Part shown: positions 33,805 through 41,681 of the stretch, piece after piece
How the letters are laid out: every line of letters begins with the position of its first letter
Numbering within the stretch: the stretch's first letter is position 1
Source of the DNA: an uncultured Opitutia bacterium
GTDB lineage: Bacteria > Verrucomicrobiota > Verrucomicrobiia > Opitutales > Opitutaceae
Reading direction: 5' to 3'
NCBI GenBank assembly: GCA_903840415.1
Contig: CAIMFY010000052.1
Coordinates: 1 to 45,823 of the forward strand
DNA: 45,823 nt
Notes under the pieces: generated by a model
What the model saw: only the letters and a program-made list of their open reading frames with translations
The model's database searches: none
Told to the model about the DNA's origin: nothing
Position numbers and translations under genes: made by a program

Positions 33805-34449
33805 ATGAAAAAAGACGCCATCCTCCAGAAAATAAAAACCGAGAAGGTCATTGCGCTCATCCGCGCCGACAACCCCGACGGGCTGCTCGACTGCGCCAAG
33901 GCGCTCGCCGCCGGCGGCCTCACGAGCATCGAGCTCACGATGACCACCCCCGGCGCCATCCGCATGCTGGAGAAGGCCACCGCCGAGCTCCCCGACTTTC
34001 TCTTCGGCCTCGGCACCGTGCTCGACGCCGAGACGGCCCGCGCCGGCATTCTCTCCGGCGCGAAGTTCATCGTCACCCCCGCGCTCCGACCCGACGTCAT
34101 CACCCTCTGCAAACGCTACAGCGTGCCGGTGTTCAGCGGCGCGTTCACGCCCACCGAAATTCTCGCCGCATGGGAAGCCGGCGCTGACGCCGCGAAGATT
34201 TTCCCCGCCGAATTTTTCGGCCCCGGTTACATCAAGTCCGTGAAAGCCCCGCTGCCGCACGTCGAGATGGTGCCGACGGGCGGCGTGAATGAGAACAATG
34301 TAGGCGATTTCCTAAAAGCCGGCGCGTTCGCGACTGCGGCCGGCAGCTCACTCGTCGAGGCGAAAGCGTTAAAAGAAAAGAACTGGGCCGCGATCACCGC
34401 GAAGGCCAAGGCGTTCGTCGCCGCGGTCGCCGCAGCCGGAGTGAAGTAG
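33805..34449 (+). CDS. eda: KDPG/KHG aldolase
   Basis: A 214-residue class I aldolase that splits 2-keto-3-deoxy-6-phosphogluconate into pyruvate and glyceraldehyde-3-phosphate (Entner-Doudoroff pathway) or acts on 4-hydroxy-2-oxoglutarate. The catalytic E43 is in SIELTMTTPG, R20 in IALIRA, and the Schiff-base K131 in AAKIFPAEFFGP. The phosphate-binding PTGGV is at 157-161. The length is typical. It starts 104 bp after the U32 gene and is followed by a small membrane protein after 21 bp. Other Entner-Doudoroff genes are not in the window. Confidence 0.94.
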   Translation: MKKDAILQKIKTEKVIALIRADNPDGLLDCAKALAAGGLTSIELTMTTPGAIRMLEKATAELPDFLFGLGTVLDAETARAGILSGAKFIVTPALRPDVITLCKRYSVPVFSGAFTPTEILAAWEAGADAAKIFPAEFFGPGYIKSVKAPLPHVEMVPTGGVNENNVGDFLKAGAFATAAGSSLVEAKALKEKNWAAITAKAKAFVAAVAAAGVK

Positions 34450-34470
34450 CGCACCGCGTTTCGTCCGCTC

Positions 34471-34809
34471 ATGCGTCGCCCGCCCGACTGCGTCGTCCTT
34501 GTCGCGCGGACGCACTGGCTCGTGGGCGGCGTGATTCTCGTTTCCGTCGGGTTGTTGCGCTGGATGGTCGAAAAATTTCCGGTCGAGTTCAGCGCTCGCA
34601 CCTACCAAATCACGGGCGGACTCGCCGCACTCTACGGACTCGCCGGCACGCTGGTTTGGTTCGGTGCGTTCGGCGGACGACTCTTGAGTCGCATCTGCGG
34701 CCTGCTCTACCTCGCCCGCCCGCGCCTCGGTTCGCACCTCTGGGAAATCATGGACTCGGCGGAGTTCCAAGCGCACTTCGGCGTGCCCATCCCGCCGCCG
34801 CCATTGTAG
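34471..34809 (+). CDS. Small membrane protein, function unknown
   Basis: A 112-residue protein with two hydrophobic helices (about 15-32, HWLVGGVILVSVGLLRWM; and about 48-67, GGLAALYGLAGTLVWFGAF). The C-terminal tail ends FGVPIPPPPL. No family is recognised. It lies 21 bp after eda and is probably cotranscribed. Its stop codon falls inside the palindrome at 34804-34827. Confidence 0.6.
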   Translation: MRRPPDCVVLVARTHWLVGGVILVSVGLLRWMVEKFPVEFSARTYQITGGLAALYGLAGTLVWFGAFGGRLLSRICGLLYLARPRLGSHLWEIMDSAEFQAHFGVPIPPPPL

Positions 34810-34827
34810 GGCACGGTCGCCCTACAA
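34804..34827. terminator. Palindrome shared by two convergent genes, likely bidirectional terminator
   Basis: TTGTAGGGC (34804-34812) and GCCCTACAA (34819-34827) are exact complements around the 6-nt loop ACGGTC. The TAG stop of the upstream gene (34807-34809) and the TAG stop of the minus-strand gene (34822-34824) both lie in the arms. There is no T-tract beyond the arms, so termination strength is uncertain; a REP-like repeat is another reading. Confidence 0.55.
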
Positions 34828-35577
34828 ATACTTCGTGATGTCCGGGATTTTTTTCGCCCGGCGCCCCGCGGCATCGCGCACGAAGTAAGGATCCAGCTCG
34901 GGCGTGACCTCGATTTCCTCCTCGTCGTCGTCCGTCACCTCATCCTCCTCGATCACCTCGCCCTCGGCGTTAGTGAAGATCCAATCCGGCTCCGCCTCAA
35001 ACACGTGCGACATCCGCCGCGCCTGCGGATTGAGGACCAGCGCGGGATTTTTCACGCGACCCGCCTTCACCAACTCGAAGAGACTCGGGGAAAACTGGCT
35101 TTTGAAATGCGCCAAAAAATCGCTCAGCCACTTGTTCGCCACGCCGTCGCGACGGTTGAGCAGCACGACATCGGAAAAATGCACGCACGCCTCGACCCAC
35201 GCGAGCAACGGCGGATTTTTTTCCGCGAGGTGGCAGTTGACCACGCAGAGCACGCGCGCGAGTTCGCCACCCTGCGTCTCGAGCCAAGGCTTGAACACTT
35301 CGATTTGTTCGACCGGATTGCGCCGGCCGTCGGCGACAAAAAAAATGTGCGTCGCGCCGACCGGCAATTCGCCCTCGATCGCGCCTTCGTCGATCCAGCG
35401 CCAGCGCCCGATCGCGCCGAGTTTTTGATCCGCCACCTCGTCGAGTTGCTCCGCGTCGGACACCATCACCGCCGCGCGATCGGTCTCGCCGAGCCCGCCT
35501 TCGATGAGGTCAGCCAGCACTTCACGCCGGCCCGAGCCGGCGGCACCCAGCACCAGATAAACCAGAGGTTTTGCCAC
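34822..35577 (-). CDS. Degenerate P-loop protein, CobW/GTPase-like, function unknown
   Basis: A 251-residue protein starting MAKPLVYLVLGAAGSGRREV. The P-loop GAAGSGRR (11-18) has the glycine framework of Walker A but Arg-Arg in place of the Lys-Ser/Thr needed for normal nucleotide binding. Later strands (THIFFVADGRRNP, VLCVVNCH, DVVLLNRRDGV) resemble a SIMIBI GTPase fold such as CobW or UreG. Near residue 210 there is a very acidic stretch, EEDEVTDDDEEEIEV, followed by a basic tail. It starts 2 bp after the aroC stop, so the two are cotranscribed. No known family can be named with confidence. Confidence 0.65.
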   Translation of the reverse strand: MAKPLVYLVLGAAGSGRREVLADLIEGGLGETDRAAVMVSDAEQLDEVADQKLGAIGRWRWIDEGAIEGELPVGATHIFFVADGRRNPVEQIEVFKPWLETQGGELARVLCVVNCHLAEKNPPLLAWVEACVHFSDVVLLNRRDGVANKWLSDFLAHFKSQFSPSLFELVKAGRVKNPALVLNPQARRMSHVFEAEPDWIFTNAEGEVIEEDEVTDDDEEEIEVTPELDPYFVRDAAGRRAKKIPDITKYL

Positions 35578-35579
35578 GA

Positions 35580-36695
35580 TCAGAATTTGAACACCTGATT
35601 CTGCGCTGCGTTCCGCAGCCAGTGATCGACGAGCACGAGCGCCGTCATCGCCTCAACGATCGGCACCGCCCGCGGGACCACACAGGCGTCATGTCGACCG
35701 CGGCCAGTCAGCACCGTCGCCGCGCTGTGAATATCTACCGTCTGTTGCGGCTGCATGATCGTCGCAGTCGGTTTGAAAGCCACGCGGAACACGATCTCCT
35801 CGCCGTTGCTGATGCCGCCCTGCACGCCGCCGCTGCGATTTGTCGCGGTGCCGACGCCGCCGGCCCGCGGCACGAACGCGTCGTTGTGCTCGCTGCCGCG
35901 CAGGAGTGTCCCAGCGAAGCCGCTGCCGATCTCGAAACCTTTTGTCGCCGGCAGCGAGAGCATCGCCTTCGCCAAGTCGGCTTCCAACCGATCGAACACC
36001 GGTTCGCCCAGCCCCGGCGGCACACCGCGCACGCGGCATTCGATTACGCCGCCGACGGAATCGCCCGCGGCGCGCGCTGCCTTGATGCGCTCGATCATTT
36101 TTTCGGCCGTGGCCAAGTGCGGACAGCGCACCGGCGTCGCCTCGACCTCGGCCAGAGACGGAAAGGATTCGACCGCACCTGCCGGCAGCGCGATGTCGTG
36201 CACCGACGTGAGCCAAGCGCGGATTTCGACGGGCGTGCCGCGAACGGCCGACGCGCCGACGGACAGAATCTTTTTCGCGATCGCGCCAGCTGCCACGCGA
36301 CCGACGGTCTCGCGCGCCGAGCTGCGCCCGCCGCCGCGGTGATCGCGGATGCCGTATTTCGCGGAATAGGTGTAGTCGGCGTGCGAGGGGCGGAATTTGT
36401 CGCGCATCTCGTCGTAGGCGCCGGGCCGCGCATCGGTGTTACGCACCAGCAGCGAGATGGGCGCACCGGTGGTGCGACCTTCAAACACGCCCGCCAAAAT
36501 TTCGACCTGATCCGCCTCCGCGCGCGGCGTGACCAGATCGCTCTGCCCCGGCCGACGCCGGTCGAGTTCGACCTGAATCTCCGCCGCGGTGATCGGCAAC
36601 CGCGGCGGACAGCCGTCAATGACGACCCCAACCGCCGGGCCATGGCTCTCGCCCCACGTGGTGATTTGAAAAAGTTTTCCGAAACGGTTCGGCAT
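35580..36695 (-). CDS. aroC: Chorismate synthase
   Basis: A 371-residue enzyme that makes chorismate from EPSP with reduced FMN, the last shared step of aromatic amino acid synthesis. Signatures are complete: [17 protein letters not shown] (near 12-28), [27 protein letters not shown] with the conserved [10 protein letters not shown], and [13 protein letters not shown]. The start is ATG 36695 ([10 protein letters not shown]), the normal AroC N-terminus; an upstream ATG at 36764 is less likely. The P-loop gene follows 2 bp after the stop. It is divergent from the secretin gene with 249 bp between the starts. Confidence 0.96.
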   Translation of the reverse strand: MPNRFGKLFQITTWGESHGPAVGVVIDGCPPRLPITAAEIQVELDRRRPGQSDLVTPRAEADQVEILAGVFEGRTTGAPISLLVRNTDARPGAYDEMRDKFRPSHADYTYSAKYGIRDHRGGGRSSARETVGRVAAGAIAKKILSVGASAVRGTPVEIRAWLTSVHDIALPAGAVESFPSLAEVEATPVRCPHLATAEKMIERIKAARAAGDSVGGVIECRVRGVPPGLGEPVFDRLEADLAKAMLSLPATKGFEIGSGFAGTLLRGSEHNDAFVPRAGGVGTATNRSGGVQGGISNGEEIVFRVAFKPTATIMQPQQTVDIHSAATVLTGRGRHDACVVPRAVPIVEAMTALVLVDHWLRNAAQNQVFKF

Positions 36696-36944
36696 CGCGA
36701 TGCGAAAGCGTTGGCCGCGTGCCCCAGCCCGGCAAGCGGCAAATCCAACCGCGGCTGGTCGCATTTGCGAATGTCAGCCGTGGTGCCAACCTTTCGCTCT
36801 TGCCTAACTTAAAATGGGCAACCTTTGCGGGAAGTCGCCGTCTCAACTTGCCGCACAAGACCGTTTACAACCCGCGTCCTTTAACCTCTAATTCCCCTCC
36901 CTCGCCCCGGCGCGCTCGCCATCTCAACTCTCCAGTCCATCCGC

Positions 36945-39026
36945 ATGACTCCGCGTTTCGTCCGCCTCGGCCTCGCCGTCCTTTTTATCACTGCCGCGTT
37001 GGCTGGTCGTGCCCAGATGACTGCGCCCGCCACCCCACCGATCGCCGCACCTGCTCCAGCTGGTTCCGACGACGAACTCGTCTCGCTCAAGCTCCCCGAC
37101 GCCGACATCGATACCGTGCTTACGTCGCTCGAAGCGCTCACCGGCCGGACCGTGCTCCGCCCCGCCGCGCTCCAGACCGCGACCTACAATTTTAAAACGC
37201 CGAAGCCGATGCCCAAGTCCGAGGTCGTCCTCGCGCTCGAGACGGTCCTCGCGCTCAACGGCATCAGTGTCGCGCCGCAGGGCGACAAGTTTCTCGTCGT
37301 CACCCAGCTCCAAAACGCCCGCAGCTCGGCGCCCGAGATGATCCTCGGCTCCGCGTTTGACCAGCCTGCCAGCGGCAAAATCGCCGCCAAACTGTTCCAA
37401 CTCGAATTCCTCCGCGTCAACGATCTCCAGCCGCTCCTCCAAGGCGTGCTCAACATCACGCTGATGGGCGCCGTCTCGCTTCCCACCGCCAACGCCGTGC
37501 TCGTCACCGACAGCGTCAGCAACCTCCAGCGCCTCGAATCGCTCCTCAAGAGCCTCGACAAGCCCACCACCTCCGGGATGACGCCCAAGTTCTATCAACT
37601 CCACAGCGCCAAGGCCGCCGACGTCGTCACACGCCTCCGCAGCATTTTCCAACCGCTGCAACTGCAACTCGGCTCCGCCACCACCTACAACTCCGACGAT
37701 CGCACGAACCAAATCATCCTCATCAGCGATCCACGCCAATATCCGCTCTTCGACAATGTCATCGCGAAACTCGACGACACCGCCGCCGAGCCCGACATCC
37801 ACAACGAAGTTATCTATCTCAAAAATGCCGTGGCCACGGAAATGGTCACCGTCATCACCCAACTCGTCTCCGGCCAAATCGCCGCCGCGCAGCGCGCCAA
37901 CGCCCAAACCGTCCGCCTCGGCCAGAGCAACCAGACGCAGCCCGCCAACCTCGTGCTCCCCGCGGGCAATCCCGCCGCGCCCGGCGCACCGACGCCCGTC
38001 AACCCTGCGATCACTGCCGCACTCGATGGCGCCAACGTCCCCGCGTCCAACGCTTTCAGCAGCCTCGCCTCCGCCTTTTCCGACAAGCGCAGCAACTCCC
38101 TCATCGTCACCGGCACATCTCAGGACATCCGCCTTATCCGCGCCGTGATCGACCAGCTCGACATCATCCTCCCGCAAGTCCGCATCGAGGTCGTCATCGC
38201 CGAAGTCACGCTCGACGACGCCGCCACCTCCGGCATCAGCGCGCTCGGCCTGAAGGTCAGCGGCGACAAACTCATCGGCTTCAACGTCGCCGGCGCCGGC
38301 ACCGGCGTCAGCGGCACCGGCATCGGCACCGACTTCGTCACCATCGACCGCACCCTCGGCACCCGCGATCTGGCCGGGGTCATTTCGCTCACCACAACCC
38401 CGCGCAAAAGCAACTCCACCATCCTCACCGTCCCCTCCGTCGTCACGAGCCACGGCAACCAGGCGAAGTTCTTCGACGGCGAGACGCGCCCCGTCGTCAC
38501 CGGCTCGACCAACACGCCCAACACTGCCGGTAGCACTACTACCAGCTCCCAGGTCACTCCGCAGGAAATCGGCACCACCCTCACCGTCACGCCGTTTATC
38601 GGCAACGACGGCACCGTGCAGCTCAACCTCGATCAAGTCGTCAGCGATGTCACCAGCACCGTGACCATCGACGGCAACCAGCAATACGTCATCGGCACGC
38701 GCAAAACCACCCAATACGTCAGCGCGAAGAGCGGCGAAATCATCGTGCTCGGCGGCTTCCGAAAAAAGACCGACAGCAAGAGCACCAGCCGCCTCGGCCC
38801 CATCCCGATCATCGGCGACCTGTTCGGCACGCGCACCCGCGAGAACCGGCATCAGGAATTGGTCTTCTTTCTCCGGCCCACGATCCTGACCAACTCGCCG
38901 CGCGACAACGCCGAGACCATGAAGCACGTGGACGCGCTCCCGACCCGCGAAGAAATTCGCAAGGAGATTGATCCGAATTTCGTGCCGCCAAAGCAGTCGC
39001 TCCTCCAGAAAGTTCTCTCGAAGTGA
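36945..39026 (+). CDS. Type II secretion/type IV pilus secretin (GspD-like)
   Basis: A 693-residue outer-membrane secretin. A signal peptide (about 1-24) is followed by an N0-like domain (about 44-125), N1-N3 ring domains (about 145-420) with linker insertions rich in Ala/Pro/Asn, and the secretin barrel (about 435-655). Barrel motifs are VRIEVVIAEVTLDD, ILTVPSVVTSHGNQAKFFDGE, EIIVLGGFRKKTDSK and GPIPIIGDLFGTRTR. It forms the gated outer-membrane pore of a type II secretion or pilus system. Its TGA overlaps the GTG start of the ATPase gene by 4 bp, showing one operon. Confidence 0.92.
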   Translation: MTPRFVRLGLAVLFITAALAGRAQMTAPATPPIAAPAPAGSDDELVSLKLPDADIDTVLTSLEALTGRTVLRPAALQTATYNFKTPKPMPKSEVVLALETVLALNGISVAPQGDKFLVVTQLQNARSSAPEMILGSAFDQPASGKIAAKLFQLEFLRVNDLQPLLQGVLNITLMGAVSLPTANAVLVTDSVSNLQRLESLLKSLDKPTTSGMTPKFYQLHSAKAADVVTRLRSIFQPLQLQLGSATTYNSDDRTNQIILISDPRQYPLFDNVIAKLDDTAAEPDIHNEVIYLKNAVATEMVTVITQLVSGQIAAAQRANAQTVRLGQSNQTQPANLVLPAGNPAAPGAPTPVNPAITAALDGANVPASNAFSSLASAFSDKRSNSLIVTGTSQDIRLIRAVIDQLDIILPQVRIEVVIAEVTLDDAATSGISALGLKVSGDKLIGFNVAGAGTGVSGTGIGTDFVTIDRTLGTRDLAGVISLTTTPRKSNSTILTVPSVVTSHGNQAKFFDGETRPVVTGSTNTPNTAGSTTTSSQVTPQEIGTTLTVTPFIGNDGTVQLNLDQVVSDVTSTVTIDGNQQYVIGTRKTTQYVSAKSGEIIVLGGFRKKTDSKSTSRLGPIPIIGDLFGTRTRENRHQELVFFLRPTILTNSPRDNAETMKHVDALPTREEIRKEIDPNFVPPKQSLLQKVLSK

Positions 39027-41161
39027 GTACCGCTTCCACCACGCGCACCCTTCGCGCGGTCCTGATCGAGGACGACTCAGTTTTCCGCCAACTCCTCTGC
39101 ACCGCCCTCGGGGGCATGCCCGACGTGCAAGTGCTCGGAGACTTTGATCGCGGCCAGCCCGGCCTCGAATTCTGCCGGCGCGAAAAACCCGACCTGCTCC
39201 TCGTCGACCTATCGCTCCCCGATCTCAACGGCCTCGAGATCGTCCGCGAGATCCGGCAGGCCATGCCCGAGACGAAAATTCTTGTGATTACCGGCAGCGA
39301 CCAGCACCGGCTGCCGAGTAACCTGATGTCGCTTGGCGTCAATGGCTACGTCGACAAGTCCGAGCCGATTACCCTTGTGATCGAGGCGGTGAATTCGGTC
39401 TGCAGCGGCGGTTTGTTTTTTGCCAGCCGCGTCCGCCGGACACCCGCGCCCAATCCCGAAATTTTGCCCGCCGCGTTGACCGCGTCACTGACCGACGAAC
39501 AGCGTCAGGTCGTGCTAGAAGCCCCGCGCGAAAAACGCCTTGAGGTGCTCGCTGCCGGGCTCGGTCGACCCGAGGCGGAAGTGCTCACGCACCTCGCCGC
39601 CACCACCGGCCTCGACGTCGCCAGCAACCTCGAAACCGATCCCGAGGCCCGCGGACTGCTGCCCGCGCGCCTCGTCCACGAATTTCAGATCATCCCAATC
39701 AAGCTCGGCCCACCCGCGGGCTCCGCGGCGCCGTTCTCACCGCTCGTCACGCCACTCCACTTCGCCACCGCGTGGCTGCCCGACGCAGTGATGACCGACT
39801 GGCTCCGCACATTCACGCCGCGTCCGCTCGTCTGGCATCTCGCGGTGCCGGAACGCATCCACCAGCTTATCATCGAAAACTTTGGCGTCGGCTCCGGCTC
39901 GCTCGAAGATGGCGACGACAGCTACGTGGCCCCCGAGACCCAGCAGCAATCCGAGGAAGTCGTCGATGAGGATGCCGCGGTCGTCCGCTTCGTCACCGAC
40001 GTCATCTCGCAAGCCATCGCCGATCTGGCGACTGATATCCACTTCGAGCCGCAGGAAGGCCAGCTCCGCATCCGCTATCGCGTCGATGGTCTCCTCGTCC
40101 CGGTGCCCGTGCCGGAAAATCTCCTCCGCTTCCAAGATGCGATTATCTCGCGCTTGAAAATCATGGCGCGGATGAACATTTCGGAAAAGCGCCTCCCTCA
40201 GGATGGCCGTATCAACTTTAAGGCCGCCGGCGTCGTCCTCGACATCCGCGTCTCCACCGTCCCCACGATCTACGCCGAGTCGATTTCGCTCCGCCTCCTC
40301 AACCAGAAGAAGGAAGCCTACACGATGGATCGCCTCGGCATGAGCGCCGAGGAACAGAAACAGATCGTCAGCATCCTCGACTATCCGCACGGCATCATCC
40401 TCGTCACCGGCCCGACCGGCTCCGGCAAATCCACATCGCTGAACGCCTTTCTCCGGAAGATCAATTCCACCGATCTCCGGATCATCACGATCGAAGATCC
40501 GATCGAGTATGAGGTGCCTGGCGTGAACCAAATGCAGGTGCGTCCGGAAATCGGACTCACCTTTGCCGACGCGCTCCGCCACGTCCTCCGCCAAGATCCC
40601 GACGTGATCATGGTTGGTGAAATCCGCGACAAGGATACCGCCGAGATCGCCATCCGCGCCTCGCTCACCGGACATTTGGTGTTCTCGACGCTGCACACCA
40701 ACGACGCGCCTGGCGCCATCACGCGCCTCGTCGACATGGGCATCGAGCCGTTCCTCGTCGCCTCCGCGATCGAGCTCGTCATCGCCCAGCGGCTCGTGCG
40801 CCGCCTCTGTCAGGAGTGCTCCCGCCCCGCGCCGGTGAACAAAATCAAGCTCCGCGAAAACCTCGCCATCCTCGGCTGCGATCCCGCCGAGGCCGAGCTG
40901 CTGGAATCGCTCAAGGCGCCGGTCGGCTGCGATCGCTGCCGCGGCACCGGTTATCGCGGCCGCGTCGGCATCTTCGAAATCTTTCGGCTCAATGACGAGA
41001 TGCACGAGCTCGTGCTGCAGCGCGAAAGCACGCGCAAACTCGCCGACTGCGCCCGCCAGCACGGCATGAGGACACTCGGCCAGAGCGGCTGGGAAAAAAT
41101 CAAGACCGGCCTCACCACCTTCGATGAAGTGCTGCGCGTGGTCACGGTCACCGACGCGTAA
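39023..41161 (+). CDS. Receiver-domain/GspE fusion: secretion ATPase with N-terminal REC domain
   Basis: A 712-residue protein with a GTG start overlapping the secretin stop by 4 bp. Residues about 11-135 are a CheY/NarL-type receiver with the full phosphorylation set: acidic pair E16-D17, phosphoacceptor D62 in LLLVDLSLPDLNGLEIV, T90 in LVITGS and K112 in GYVDKS. Residues about 155-275 resemble the MshEN/GspE_N domain (LTDEQRQVV, later LLPARLVHEFQIIPI). The ATPase core has Walker A GPTGSGKS (463-470), Asp box ITIEDPIEYE, Walker B VIMVGEIRD (528-536), His box and a zinc motif C596xxC599/C636xxC639. It should power secretion or pilus assembly under phosphorylation control. No histidine kinase is in the window. 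Confidence 0.93.
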   Translation: MSTASTTRTLRAVLIEDDSVFRQLLCTALGGMPDVQVLGDFDRGQPGLEFCRREKPDLLLVDLSLPDLNGLEIVREIRQAMPETKILVITGSDQHRLPSNLMSLGVNGYVDKSEPITLVIEAVNSVCSGGLFFASRVRRTPAPNPEILPAALTASLTDEQRQVVLEAPREKRLEVLAAGLGRPEAEVLTHLAATTGLDVASNLETDPEARGLLPARLVHEFQIIPIKLGPPAGSAAPFSPLVTPLHFATAWLPDAVMTDWLRTFTPRPLVWHLAVPERIHQLIIENFGVGSGSLEDGDDSYVAPETQQQSEEVVDEDAAVVRFVTDVISQAIADLATDIHFEPQEGQLRIRYRVDGLLVPVPVPENLLRFQDAIISRLKIMARMNISEKRLPQDGRINFKAAGVVLDIRVSTVPTIYAESISLRLLNQKKEAYTMDRLGMSAEEQKQIVSILDYPHGIILVTGPTGSGKSTSLNAFLRKINSTDLRIITIEDPIEYEVPGVNQMQVRPEIGLTFADALRHVLRQDPDVIMVGEIRDKDTAEIAIRASLTGHLVFSTLHTNDAPGAITRLVDMGIEPFLVASAIELVIAQRLVRRLCQECSRPAPVNKIKLRENLAILGCDPAEAELLESLKAPVGCDRCRGTGYRGRVGIFEIFRLNDEMHELVLQRESTRKLADCARQHGMRTLGQSGWEKIKTGLTTFDEVLRVVTVTDA

Positions 41162-41209
41162 ACCGAGAAAAAATTTGCCCCGCGCTTCGTTTCAACCAAC
41201 CTCTCCAAC

Positions 41210-41395
41210 ATGAGCGACAAACAGGCCGTCATCGAAACCGTCAGTCGCCTGCCAGACAACGCGACCCTCGCCGAGATCAACGAGGAGCTGGCCACGCTTG
41301 AGGCGGTTCGCCGCGGCGTCCGGGCGGCCGATGAAGGCCGCGTGAAGTCCCACGAAGAGGTCAAACGCCTGATCGTGGAATGGACTTCAAAGTAA
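41210..41395 (+). CDS. Antitoxin of a ParE/RelE-type pair
   Basis: A 61-residue acidic protein, MSDKQAVIETVSRLPDNATL at the N-terminus and ending GRVKSHEEVKRLIVEWTSK. The pattern 'LP.. ATL.EI.... L..VRRG....EGRV.SHEEVK' is that of small antitoxins paired with ParE toxins. The toxin ATG lies 16 bp upstream of this stop codon, so the two genes are coupled. It sits 48 bp after the secretion ATPase gene. It should bind and neutralise the toxin and may autoregulate the pair. Confidence 0.82.
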   Translation: MSDKQAVIETVSRLPDNATLAEINEELATLEAVRRGVRAADEGRVKSHEEVKRLIVEWTSK

Positions 41396-41679
41396 TCTGG
41401 ACCGATCCGGCAATCGAGAGTCTGCGCGAAATCGTCCAAGCTATCGCGGCGGACAACAACTCTGCTGCCCAACGCCTCGGTCTTGAATTGGTTGAGCGAA
41501 TGGAAATCACGACCCAGTTCCCGCGAATCGGCCCGCTCTCTTCGGAAGACGGTGCCGCCGAAATTCGCTGCCTCACTCATGGTAACTATCGGCTCTGCTA
41601 TCGGCTCGGCAAGGTGCCGGGCCACGCCGAAGTAGTTGCGGTGCGCCACTCGGCGCGCGAACAGCCCGAATTTTCCTGA
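41380..41679 (+). CDS. ParE/RelE-family toxin
   Basis: A 99-residue toxin. It begins MDFKVIWTDPAIESLREIVQ, the usual ParE N-terminus, and has ERMEITTQFPRIGPL and CLTHGNYRLCYRLG, then VVAVRHSARE at the C-terminus, all typical of the RelE/ParE superfamily. ParE members inhibit gyrase and RelE members cleave mRNA; the sequence alone does not settle which. The gene overlaps the antitoxin by 16 bp. The GspF gene starts 2 bp after the toxin stop, so the pair lies inside the secretion operon. Confidence 0.88.
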   Translation: MDFKVIWTDPAIESLREIVQAIAADNNSAAQRLGLELVERMEITTQFPRIGPLSSEDGAAEIRCLTHGNYRLCYRLGKVPGHAEVVAVRHSAREQPEFS

Positions 41680-41681
41680 CC

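Noticed and set aside
36924-38927. 667-codon open frame antisense to the secretin gene
   Set aside because: The composition is Asp/Gly/Val-rich low complexity with no motif, whereas the plus strand encodes a full secretin. It is a mirror frame of a high-GC gene.
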